A stretch of DNA of 12,215 nt from Clostridia bacterium (GTDB lineage Bacteria; Bacillota_A; Clostridia; Christensenellales; Borkfalkiaceae): contig JAFVQP010000149.1 of the NCBI GenBank assembly GCA_017504735.1, forward strand, positions 1-12,215, read 5' to 3'. This document shows, in pieces, positions 1 through 6,052 of the stretch. The notes beneath the pieces are model-generated. The model saw only the letters and a program-made list of their open reading frames with translations, did no database searches and had not been told where the DNA came from. A program made the translations under genes and the position numbers. Positions within the stretch are counted from its first letter, which is position 1. Every line of letters begins with the position of its first letter.

Positions 1-17
1 CCACGAAAGGTAGCTAT

Positions 18-251
18 ATGAATATTAACGACGCAATCATTAAAAGAATTAAGGAAGTTTGCAAAGAAAAGAATATAAACGTTTGCGGAACCACATTAAA
101 CGGTGGAAAATCCCCATCTGCGATTTACGACTTGATGAAAGGTAGAACAAAATGCTCAAAGGTGTCAACCATTAAAGCCTTTTGCCAAGGCGCAGGTATC
201 ACTTTATCAGAGTTTTTTGATAAAGAGTATTTTAACGATTTTGAAGAATAA
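18..251 (+). CDS. Small XRE/Cro-type helix-turn-helix regulator
   Basis: This 77-residue protein is essentially a single Cro/C1-type helix-turn-helix domain. Residues 4-17 form the first helix. The segment around residues 26-41 (TLNGGKSPSAIYDLMKGR) reads as the turn and recognition helix. The stretch TIKAFCQGAGITLSEFFD (about 51-68) is the typical closing helix pair of this family in Firmicutes. There is no second domain, so no ligand or dimerisation domain can be assigned. A ribosome binding site (AAAGGTAG) lies just before the ATG. The promoter and any upstream partner are outside the window. It is transcribed towards the catabolic operon but separated from it by two hairpins, so there is no evidence that it controls that operon. 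The family call is firm; the target genes are unknown. Confidence 0.85.
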   Translation: MNINDAIIKRIKEVCKEKNINVCGTTLNGGKSPSAIYDLMKGRTKCSKVSTIKAFCQGAGITLSEFFDKEYFNDFEE

Positions 252-256
252 ACAAC

Positions 257-286
257 AAAAAGCCACGGTTTTATCCGTGGCTTTTT
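257..286. terminator. Bidirectional intrinsic terminator after the XRE gene
   Basis: A perfect 12-bp stem pairs AAAAAGCCACGG (257-268) with CCGTGGCTTTTT (275-286) around a 6-nt loop. The U-run is present whichever strand is read. It lies 6 bp after the stop codon of the regulator and can also stop readthrough from the convergent kdgK operon. Confidence 0.9.
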
Positions 287-306
287 CAATGAATCATCAA
301 CACTGA

Positions 307-334
307 AACGCCCACCCGATTTCGGGTGGGCGTT
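307..334. terminator. GC-rich hairpin between convergent genes, probable kdgK terminator
   Basis: A 13-bp perfect stem (307-319 with 322-334, core CGCCCACCCG / CGGGTGGGCG) lies 16 bp beyond the kdgK stop codon at 351. The U-tract after it on the minus strand is poor (TTTCAGTGTT), so termination of kdgK may rely partly on the A/T-flanked hairpin at 257-286 behind it. On the plus strand it is followed by a T-rich stretch. Confidence 0.7.
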
Positions 335-350
335 GTTTCATTTCTACCTT

Positions 351-1373
351 TTATCTTTGTACACGACCGCTTGCGTCACCGCCTGCAAGGTTCATCACTT
401 CCGCAACGGAAACCATATTATAATCCCCTTCAATCGAGTGTTTCAAACAGCTTGCCGCAACTGCAAATTCAATCGCTTGCTGAGGCGCAAAGCCGTTCAT
501 AAGCGAGTAAATCAACCCGCCGCCAAAGCTGTCGCCGCCGCCTACTCTATCAACAATATGCATCGAATATTTCTTCGAGAATACCGCTTCGCCATTCGTG
601 TAAAGCATACCCGACCAGTCGTTATCGTTCGCACTCTTGCTTTCACGCAAGGTGATTGCCACACCCTTGAAATTAAAGCGTTCGGTCAATTTCTTCGCAA
701 CGGAAATATACCCTTCTCTATCCAGCTTACCGCCGTAAATATCGGTGTTGTCCGCTTCAATACCGAACACGTCCTTTGCATCTTCTTCATTTGCAATGCA
801 GTAATCGATATACTGACAAAGCTCGCCCATTACCTGACCTGCCTTTTCCTTGCTCCACAATTTTTTGCGGAAGTTTAAGTCGCAGGAAATGGTGATATTC
901 TTCGCCTTCGCCGCTTTGCAGGCATCGACACAAATCGAAGCCACTTCGTCGCTTAAAGCGGGCGTAATCCCCGTGAAATGGAACCATTCGACACCGTCGA
1001 AAATTTTATCCCAGTCAAAATCCCCTTTCTTCGCCATTGCAATCGAGCTGTACGCTCTATCATAGATAACCTTGCTCGGTCTTTGGCTTGCGCCTTTTTC
1101 ACAGTAGTAAATACCCACTCTTTCGCCGCCACGCACAATCTTACTTGTATCCACGCCAAACTTGCGCAAGGAATTGACTGCCGATTGACCGATTTCATGT
1201 GCAGGCAATTTCGACACAAACGCTACGTCCATGCCATAATTCGCAAGGGAAACCGCCACGTTCGCTTCCGCACCGCCAAAGGTTGCCTGATACTTTTCAC
1301 TCTGTACAAATCTCAAATAGCTTTCGGGTGCGAGTCTTAACATCAACTCGCCAAAGGTTACAATTTTTTTCAT
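351..1373 (-). CDS. kdgK: 2-dehydro-3-deoxygluconokinase (KDG kinase), PfkB family
   Basis: This cytosolic sugar kinase phosphorylates 2-keto-3-deoxygluconate to KDPG, the substrate of the aldolase encoded two genes upstream. The 340-residue protein has the PfkB/ribokinase layout. The N-terminal strand is KKIVTFGELMLRL. The substrate-site signature GGAEANVAVSLANYG lies at about 33-47. The C-terminal signature DRVGGGDSFGGG lies at about 275-286, where the Asp of GGGDSF is the family's catalytic base. KdgK is preferred over other PfkB kinases because it shares an operon with KDPG aldolase and because of the KdgK-like N-terminus (GELMLRLAP). The ATG is preceded by AGGAG, 18 bp after the deacetylase gene, so it is the last gene of the operon. 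A related sugar-acid kinase specificity cannot be excluded from sequence alone. Confidence 0.9.
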   Translation of the reverse strand: MKKIVTFGELMLRLAPESYLRFVQSEKYQATFGGAEANVAVSLANYGMDVAFVSKLPAHEIGQSAVNSLRKFGVDTSKIVRGGERVGIYYCEKGASQRPSKVIYDRAYSSIAMAKKGDFDWDKIFDGVEWFHFTGITPALSDEVASICVDACKAAKAKNITISCDLNFRKKLWSKEKAGQVMGELCQYIDYCIANEEDAKDVFGIEADNTDIYGGKLDREGYISVAKKLTERFNFKGVAITLRESKSANDNDWSGMLYTNGEAVFSKKYSMHIVDRVGGGDSFGGGLIYSLMNGFAPQQAIEFAVAASCLKHSIEGDYNMVSVAEVMNLAGGDASGRVQR

Positions 1374-1391
1374 ACCTATTACTCCTATTTT

Positions 1392-2225
1392 TTAATCCAA
1401 CTTTATCATCGCACCGCTTTTTACAAGGTACTCTTTTTTATTACAACAAATATAAACATCCAACCCGCTTGGATTGTGAACGATTTTTCCATCCGCCGCC
1501 CAACGCAGACCGTCAAACGCCTTTACATATGCATACACTTCTCCGTTCGTAGCATACCAAATATCTTCACGGTTGCCGATTGTCTCCGCAAATTCTTCAA
1601 TCACATTCCAGTTGTTGTCGTTATCAAATTCGTAGCTATGTCCCCAAAGATAAAACAGCTTCGGTGTGTATTTTTGTACGCGCAACGGGTCGGGCTTGAT
1701 TTCCAAAAACGTCTTGACCAGCTCCATCAGTTTCGGGTGCTTATGGTGACACGTCGGATGCAACCGCAGCCAATCATTGGAAACCTCAAAGTTTCCGGTC
1801 GAATCTACGGTACGCGCGTATTCAATCCCGCACATTTTAAGGATATTGACAACGTCATCGTTGTACGAACCGTTGGCGTACGCCATTCCTTTCACAACAC
1901 AGCCGAACAGCTTTTCCAATGCAAGCCTATCTTGTAAAACGTCATTTGCCGCAATTGCGCTATCTACATTTGCCAAAGACAAATGGACTTGACCGTGTAC
2001 GGCAACTTCCATTCCGCTGCCCGTATACAAATCTAGCGCCTCCGCCGCCGTCATATGCCAACCGCTTTCCTGCGGAAATAAACCGCTGTTGAGGTTAAAC
2101 GTCCCCTTTAAGCCGTTTTTTCGCATAATTTGTACAAGCCGCTTATCCTGCGCTACGCCGTCATCGTAACTTAAAGTCACCGCCTTTTCCTTAAACCCAG
2201 GAAATCGCATTTGAGACCTAATCAT
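1392..2225 (-). CDS. Polysaccharide deacetylase (NodB-homology) family protein, cytosolic
   Basis: This 277-residue protein belongs to the carbohydrate esterase 4-like NodB fold. Motif 1 is TLSYDDG (17-23), where Asp21 would be the base and Asp22 a metal ligand. Motif 2 is HGQVH (77-81), supplying the His pair for the metal. The segment LWGHSYEFDNDN near residue 200 is typical of a Firmicutes subfamily found beside sugar catabolism genes. There is no signal peptide or membrane helix, so it should act inside the cell on small imported substrates rather than on cell wall. The start codon overlaps the eda stop (ATGA), implying translational coupling. A second Met at residue 6 is an alternative start. 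Its place between KDPG aldolase and KDG kinase suggests removal of acetyl groups from imported oligosaccharides or sugar acids. The exact substrate is inference. Confidence 0.8.
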   Translation of the reverse strand: MIRSQMRFPGFKEKAVTLSYDDGVAQDKRLVQIMRKNGLKGTFNLNSGLFPQESGWHMTAAEALDLYTGSGMEVAVHGQVHLSLANVDSAIAANDVLQDRLALEKLFGCVVKGMAYANGSYNDDVVNILKMCGIEYARTVDSTGNFEVSNDWLRLHPTCHHKHPKLMELVKTFLEIKPDPLRVQKYTPKLFYLWGHSYEFDNDNNWNVIEEFAETIGNREDIWYATNGEVYAYVKAFDGLRWAADGKIVHNPSGLDVYICCNKKEYLVKSGAMIKLD

Positions 2226-2779
2226 TTGCCTTCCTCTATCTTCGCCAAGGCATCTTTCACGTAGAAGGAACCGCCAACAGCCTCAATCTTATCCCATGCA
2301 AGGTATTCGTCCAAATTGCTTGCGTCGATACCGCCCGTGGGGATAAATTTGATTTGAGGGAAGGGGCCAGCCAACGCTTTCATTGCTTTCAACCCGCCAT
2401 ATACGTTTGCGGGGAAGAATTTCACGGTGGTAATGCCCAAATCGAGCGCCGCCATAATCTCCGTAGGCGTTACACAGCCAGGGTAATACGGCACACCGCG
2501 CAATTTACAAATTTTCGCAACCGCAGGGGAAAGCCCAGGCGAAACGATAAATTTCGCACCTGCTTCCAACGCCTTTTCGCATTGATCCGCATTGATAACC
2601 GTACCTGCGCCGATATTCATTTCGGGATATTTTTCACAAGCATACGCAATCGCTTCCGCCGCGCAAGCCGTTCTAAACGTGATTTCCGCGCAATTGATAC
2701 CGTAATTTTGAAGCGCCGTTAAAATTTTATCCGTTTCGGACAACTCCTTAATCACAACAACTGGTATTCTTTTATCCAT
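2222..2779 (-). CDS. eda: 2-dehydro-3-deoxyphosphogluconate (KDPG) aldolase
   Basis: This class I aldolase cleaves KDPG to pyruvate and glyceraldehyde-3-phosphate in the lower Entner-Doudoroff/uronate route. The 185-residue TIM-barrel protein shows the family landmarks in order: catalytic Glu32 in EITFRT, the phosphate/substrate loop GAGTV (57-61), SPGL (80-83), the Schiff-base Lys120 in VKFFPA, and the phosphate-binding PTGGI motif before the terminal GGSFYV. It is shorter than the usual roughly 205-215 residues, with the final helix trimmed soon after GGSFYV, but all active-site residues are present. A good AGGAG site precedes the ATG, 21 bp after the glycosidase gene. The downstream deacetylase starts within its stop codon. 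Some homologues act on related substrates such as KDPGal; the adjacent KDG kinase favours KDPG. Confidence 0.93.
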   Translation of the reverse strand: MDKRIPVVVIKELSETDKILTALQNYGINCAEITFRTACAAEAIAYACEKYPEMNIGAGTVINADQCEKALEAGAKFIVSPGLSPAVAKICKLRGVPYYPGCVTPTEIMAALDLGITTVKFFPANVYGGLKAMKALAGPFPQIKFIPTGGIDASNLDEYLAWDKIEAVGGSFYVKDALAKIEEGK

Positions 2780-2800
2780 TTTTTTACTCCTTTCACCATT

Positions 2801-4225
2801 TTAACAGTGTTCTTTTATAAATTTTGCAACGCCTGCCGACCAACCGTGGCAAAGGCTGTGCCGAAGACCTACGTAACAATGCGCCCCAAAATCGCCGTGG
2901 ATATCTTTTTTCGTATCATCAAGCACGTCGATACTGCCCGAGCCGTCCAACCATTCCATGTGAAAATCTTCCCAAAAGGTGGTCGCGCCTCTATCCAACA
3001 TTGCCCCGTAATACTCTTTCATCAGGTCGATAGCAAGCTGTTCATCCCTTGAGGCAATGGCAGTCAAAACGTAGTAGCTCATAAAGGTGGAAAATCCTTT
3101 TGCCCTGCCTTCTATCAGCTTTGCATATTCCGCATCCGTCAACTCACCCGTGGCAAAATACTTCAAAGCGATTACCTGTTTCATCTGTTGCGCCTGAAGG
3201 GGCTGTTTTAAAAGCTTTGCCTTGATTTTTTTCACCTTATCCAAGGGTAACTCAAAGGCATTTAAGAGGAGTTCCGCACTATTCATTGCCATCAGGAAGA
3301 TAACACGCACCCCCACAAGCTCGTCCACCGTATCTTTCGTGGGCCAATCCACAATATAGCGAATGGTCTTGTTCAAATCGCCGTTTTCATCCACTAGCTC
3401 ATCCATTTGATTGAGCAAACCCACAAAATACGGTATATGCTTTTCCACGTAATCCTTACAGCCAAATTCCTTGTAGTAGTCGGCAAGGATAATCATCCAC
3501 CACATCGAATAGGTATAAATCCCATTCATATACTTTGGCAACGGTGAAATTTCCGTCAGCATATCCATCGTATTTTCAATCACGGGCAATCTACCATAAA
3601 TCGCAGTCAACGCCATCACTTCGGGGGCTAGATCCCCCGCCCAAACAAGGCGATCACGTTTGATCCCATCCCAAATATACCCCGATGAGGCGCACAAATC
3701 CACGGTGCGTTTTGCCGTTTCAAAGATCTTTGCGATGCGTTCATCGCTACCCTGGTATGTGTAAATAGGGATTTCGGACAAAATAACGTTTTCACAAAAA
3801 ATATTTTTAAAGTAAATATAATTTTCTTCCAACAAATCAATGCGCACGAAACGGAAGCCCGTTTGTCCAAGCGTCACGTCCGAATATGCACAAAGCAACA
3901 TCTCGAAATCACGAGGGCTGTGAGCGTTTTTGGCATTTTTCTCTCCGATAGAAGAATTCACCTCGCCAAGGCTTTCCCCAAAACGCAAACGAACCTTACA
4001 TTCCGCATTGGAAATCCAGTCGGTAATAAGACGCGCACCGCCGTGCATTTCCATACCGAAATCCAAAACAACGTACGCCCCCTTACCTTCCATTTTAAAA
4101 TATTTCTTCCATTGCTCTGGGCTGTAATTGATGGTCGCATATAAACCCTTATGGATAAACAACGTATCCTCGTTGGCGATTTTATCCCCAACGATTACCC
4201 TTGTGGGCAATAAATACTCCCTCAT
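2801..4225 (-). CDS. GH78-like (alpha-L-rhamnosidase-type) six-hairpin glycosidase
   Basis: This 474-residue intracellular protein, with no signal peptide, has an N-terminal beta-rich part (about 1-150) and an (alpha/alpha)6 toroid like bacterial alpha-L-rhamnosidases. The family landmark is DGIKRDRLVWAGD (186-198), resembling the GH78 block DCPQRDERLGWTGD but one residue shorter and without its Glu. Further on are TTFWEDF (Glu419) and, near the C-terminus, RHSLCHGWSAGV (455-466), which replaces the usual tail motif. It is shorter than classical GH78 enzymes because it lacks the extra carbohydrate-binding domains. I chose the ATG at 4225 because AGAGGTGG precedes it and the promoter lies at 4253-4281; an upstream in-frame ATG at 4363 would place that promoter inside the gene. 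It is the first gene of the kdg operon. Removal of terminal rhamnose or a related sugar from pectin-derived oligosaccharides is inference. Confidence 0.72.
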   Translation of the reverse strand: MREYLLPTRVIVGDKIANEDTLFIHKGLYATINYSPEQWKKYFKMEGKGAYVVLDFGMEMHGGARLITDWISNAECKVRLRFGESLGEVNSSIGEKNAKNAHSPRDFEMLLCAYSDVTLGQTGFRFVRIDLLEENYIYFKNIFCENVILSEIPIYTYQGSDERIAKIFETAKRTVDLCASSGYIWDGIKRDRLVWAGDLAPEVMALTAIYGRLPVIENTMDMLTEISPLPKYMNGIYTYSMWWMIILADYYKEFGCKDYVEKHIPYFVGLLNQMDELVDENGDLNKTIRYIVDWPTKDTVDELVGVRVIFLMAMNSAELLLNAFELPLDKVKKIKAKLLKQPLQAQQMKQVIALKYFATGELTDAEYAKLIEGRAKGFSTFMSYYVLTAIASRDEQLAIDLMKEYYGAMLDRGATTFWEDFHMEWLDGSGSIDVLDDTKKDIHGDFGAHCYVGLRHSLCHGWSAGVAKFIKEHC

Positions 4226-4252
4226 AAGCCACCTCTTTTCCTGTCTTTTGCT

Positions 4253-4281
4253 ATTATAACACTTTTCTTCACAAAAAACAA
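4253..4281 (-). promoter_or_regulatory. Sigma-70/A promoter of the glycosidase-eda-deacetylase-kdgK operon
   Basis: Read on the minus strand, -35 is TTGTTT (4281-4276), the spacer is 17 bp and -10 is a perfect TATAAT (4258-4253). Transcription should begin near 4246, leaving a leader of about 20 nt that holds AGAGGTGG before the ATG at 4225. No other good promoter was seen inside the operon. Confidence 0.75.
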
Positions 4282-4332
4282 GGGTTTGAACAAAATTCCT
4301 ATTTAATATTTTGTTGTTTTGTGCTTTTCCTC

Positions 4333-4350
4333 CCCAATTTCCAAATCGGG
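4333..4350. promoter_or_regulatory. Inverted repeat just upstream of the HAD gene promoter, possible operator
   Basis: CCCAATTT (4333-4340) faces AAATCGGG (4343-4350), an 8-bp dyad with one mismatch, ending 2 bp before the -35 box at 4353. It lies between two divergent promoters and could bind a regulator of either. There is no U-run, so it is not a terminator. This is a weak, single-occurrence candidate. Confidence 0.3.
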
Positions 4351-4352
4351 TA

Positions 4353-4381
4353 TTGACTTTCACCTAAAAGCGTGTTATAAT
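4353..4381 (+). promoter_or_regulatory. Sigma-70/A promoter of the HAD phosphatase gene
   Basis: TTGACT at 4353-4358, a 17-bp spacer and a perfect TATAAT at 4376-4381. Transcription should start near 4388. The leader contains AAAAAGGAG ending at 4405, well placed for the ATG at 4412. Confidence 0.85.
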
Positions 4382-4411
4382 ACTCCCATCCACTACAAAA
4401 AGGAGTTTTTC

Positions 4412-5266
4412 ATGAAAAAGAAACCGACCATTGCGTTTATGTATGATTTCGATAAAACGCTGTGCGACCAAGATATGCAAGATTACGGCTTTATCCCCAA
4501 CCTCAATATGACGAGTGAGGAATTTTGGGGGGAAACCGAGGCTTTCCGCAAGAAAAATTACATGGAAGGCATCCTTGGATATATGTACTATATGATGTAC
4601 AAATGCAAGGAAAAGGGCATCCCCTTCACGCAGGAATATTTGCGCTCCTTGGGGAAAAATATCAATTTTTACAAGGGTGTGCAAAACTGGTTTAAGCGTA
4701 TCAATCAGTACGGCGAATCCATCGGTGTGAATATCGAACACTACGTTATTTCCAGCGGTTTAAAGGACATCATCGATGGGTCGGCAATCAAGGACGAGTT
4801 TAAAAAAGTCTTTGCCTGCCAGTATTATTTCGATGAAAGCGGTAATGCCGTTTGGCCGAAAATCGCCATCAACTACACGCAAAAAACGCAGTATATTTTC
4901 CGTATTTCCAAAGGTATTTACGACGAAACGGACAATAAAAAAGTCAACGAAAAAATGACCGAACGTGTGGTTACGTATGAAAATATGATTTACTTCGGCG
5001 ACGGAATCACCGATATCCCCTGCATGACCTTCGTAAAGAAACAGGGCGGTATTTCTATCGCGCTTTACCCGAAGGGTAAAAAGAACAAGGTAACCAACCT
5101 TTTGCTGGATAACCGCGTAAATTATATTTGCTCTGCCGATTATCAAGAAGGGAGTGATTTGGATTCCCTTGTAAAATGCATTATTCAGGAAATGAAACTG
5201 TCGCACACTTTACAGTTAAAGCAAAAACAACAGCGTTCAAGAGAATCGAAGAAGATAGAAAAATAA
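4412..5266 (+). CDS. HAD-superfamily hydrolase, phosphoserine-phosphatase-like
   Basis: This 284-residue soluble protein carries the haloacid dehalogenase motifs. Motif I is DFDKTL, with nucleophile Asp12 and acid/base Asp14. Motif II is VISSGL around Ser114-Ser115. Motif IV is YFGDGITDIP (194-203), with Asp197 and Asp201 as Mg ligands. A helical cap of about 85 residues follows motif I, as in the phosphoserine-phosphatase-like subgroup. The last 25 residues are a charged Lys/Gln/Arg-rich tail. It should remove phosphate from a small metabolite in the cytosol, but the substrate cannot be read from sequence. The start was set at 4412 because a consensus promoter and AGGAG lie immediately upstream; the longer in-frame opening from 4319 would contain that promoter. 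It is a single-gene unit, divergent from the kdg operon, and could be co-regulated with it. Confidence 0.85.
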   Translation: MKKKPTIAFMYDFDKTLCDQDMQDYGFIPNLNMTSEEFWGETEAFRKKNYMEGILGYMYYMMYKCKEKGIPFTQEYLRSLGKNINFYKGVQNWFKRINQYGESIGVNIEHYVISSGLKDIIDGSAIKDEFKKVFACQYYFDESGNAVWPKIAINYTQKTQYIFRISKGIYDETDNKKVNEKMTERVVTYENMIYFGDGITDIPCMTFVKKQGGISIALYPKGKKNKVTNLLLDNRVNYICSADYQEGSDLDSLVKCIIQEMKLSHTLQLKQKQQRSRESKKIEK

Positions 5267-5346
5267 ACAGGTAATTTTGCAGTTTATCATTCGCTTGTTG
5301 AAACTCAACAATGCGCAAACTTCACTTTGAAAAAAATAAAGAACTT
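5267..5346 (+). other. Short intergenic stretch after the HAD gene with a small hairpin
   Basis: The 80 bp between the HAD stop codon and the terminator hold a small hairpin, TTGTTGA (5295-5301) with TCAACAA (5305-5311), extendable by CGC/GCG with a bulge. It has no U-run and no recognisable gene or RNA family. Confidence 0.35.
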
Positions 5347-5389
5347 ATAAACGAAAACGGACGAAATTGATTCGTCCGTTTTCGTTTAT
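5347..5389. terminator. Very strong bidirectional terminator shared by the HAD gene and queH
   Basis: A perfect 19-bp stem pairs 5347-5365 with 5371-5389 (core AAACGAAAACGGACGAA) around a 5-nt loop. On the plus strand it is followed by CTTTTTG, on the minus strand by a T-rich stretch ending in seven T. The right arm runs through the queH stop codon (5386-5388). Confidence 0.93.
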
Positions 5390-5973
5390 CTTTTTGAAAA
5401 TTTACATCCGCAAAAATCCTGCCGATACAGGTTATATTCGTCGGAAAGCTCCACCGAACGGTAATACCCGCCCTTCTTCTTAAAATCGGTGTAAAGATAG
5501 TTCACCTCGTACCTGCCCCCTACCTTTTCGCCAATTTCATTCAACCATTCGGCATTTTTATGCGGACTTAAGGTGAGGGTTGTCGCAAACCAGCCGTACC
5601 CGTTTTCCTTGGCGACTTTCGCCGTTTTTTCAAGGCGCAACCCGTAGCAAAGATAGCAACGCTTTCCCCGTTCGGGTTCTTGCTCCAACCCGTTCGACAT
5701 CGCAATAAAGGCTTCCGCCTCGTGGTCGCAATCTAAAAAATCCGCCCAACCCGTCTCCTTTAAAAAACGGATTTGTTCCGCTTTGCGTTTCTCGTATTCT
5801 TCCCTCTCGTCAATGTTGGGGTTATAATACAACACGGTGACGGAAAAATATTCCTTTAACCGTTCTAAACAGGTAGACGAACAAGGTGCGCAACAGCTGT
5901 GCAATAACAGCTTTGTACCCTTTTCTACACCCTTTAATTGTTCCTGCATCAGCAGTTCGTAGTTTCGTTTCAT
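5386..5973 (-). CDS. queH: Epoxyqueuosine reductase QueH
   Basis: QueH reduces epoxyqueuosine in tRNA anticodons to queuosine, the last step of queuosine synthesis, and replaces the cobalamin enzyme QueG in many anaerobes. The 195-residue protein shows the family cysteines: LLLHSCCAPCSS (Cys27, Cys28, Cys31), RCYLCYGLRL (Cys106, Cys109) and DFCGCKF (Cys188, Cys190), which hold the iron-sulfur cluster and neighbouring metal site. The block YYNPNIDEREEYEKR (49-63) is also characteristic. I chose the ATG at 5973, giving MKRNYELL as in homologues. Two upstream in-frame ATGs (5991, 6021) would place the promoter within the coding sequence. With this start, the predicted transcript begins at or next to the AUG and no ribosome binding site is visible, so it appears leaderless. 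Other queuosine genes are not nearby. Confidence 0.92.
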   Translation of the reverse strand: MKRNYELLMQEQLKGVEKGTKLLLHSCCAPCSSTCLERLKEYFSVTVLYYNPNIDEREEYEKRKAEQIRFLKETGWADFLDCDHEAEAFIAMSNGLEQEPERGKRCYLCYGLRLEKTAKVAKENGYGWFATTLTLSPHKNAEWLNEIGEKVGGRYEVNYLYTDFKKKGGYYRSVELSDEYNLYRQDFCGCKFSKR

Positions 5974-5979
5974 GAAAAC

Positions 5980-6008
5980 ATTATACCCCATTTTCACAGC
6001 TTTGTCAA
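5980..6008 (-). promoter_or_regulatory. Consensus promoter of queH, leaderless arrangement
   Basis: On the minus strand TTGACA (6008-6003), a 17-bp spacer and TATAAT (5985-5980) match the consensus exactly. Seven bases beyond the -10 box is position 5973, the A of the queH ATG, so the mRNA should have no 5' leader. Confidence 0.88.
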
Positions 6009-6030
6009 TACAACTTGACAACTGTGAAAA
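5991..6030. promoter_or_regulatory. Dyad spanning the divergent queH / methyltransferase promoters
   Basis: TTTTCACAG (5991-5999) mirrors CTGTGAAAA (6022-6030), and TTGTCAA (6002-6008) mirrors TTGACAA (6015-6021), with TACAAC in the centre. The inner arms are the two -35 boxes and the outer arms lie in the two spacers. It could be a shared operator or the trace of an inverted promoter duplication. Confidence 0.6.
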
Positions 6031-6043
6031 AAATCGTTATAAT
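6015..6043 (+). promoter_or_regulatory. Consensus promoter of the methyltransferase-membrane protein-traX operon
   Basis: TTGACA (6015-6020), a 17-bp spacer and TATAAT (6038-6043) match the consensus exactly. The likely start at 6048-6050 leaves only 3-5 nt before the ATG at 6053, too little for a ribosome binding site. Confidence 0.88.
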
Positions 6044-6052
6044 AGATGCGTT

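Noticed and set aside
18..251. XRE regulator as a toxin-antitoxin or phage repressor.
   Set aside because: No toxin partner or phage gene is visible in the window, and the protein resembles widespread stand-alone small HTH regulators; the upstream neighbour is not visible.
333..1552. Several long open frames opposite kdgK and the deacetylase gene.
   Set aside because: They are antisense to clearly conserved enzymes, have no ribosome binding sites and read as low-plausibility protein; similar antisense frames opposite feoB (9373-11166) were rejected for the same reason.
4226..4363. Upstream in-frame ATG giving the glycosidase 46 extra N-terminal residues.
   Set aside because: The extension would contain the operon's own promoter (4253-4281), has no family resemblance, and a good AGAGGTGG site precedes the ATG at 4225.
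4319..4411. Upstream in-frame ATG extending the HAD phosphatase by 31 residues.
   Set aside because: A consensus promoter at 4353-4381 and the AGGAG site fall inside the extension; homology begins at the MKKKPTIAFMYDFD start.
5974..6021. Two upstream ATGs (5991 and 6021) for QueH.
   Set aside because: Both lie inside or upstream of the perfect promoter whose transcript should start near 5973; homologues begin at the KRNY segment.
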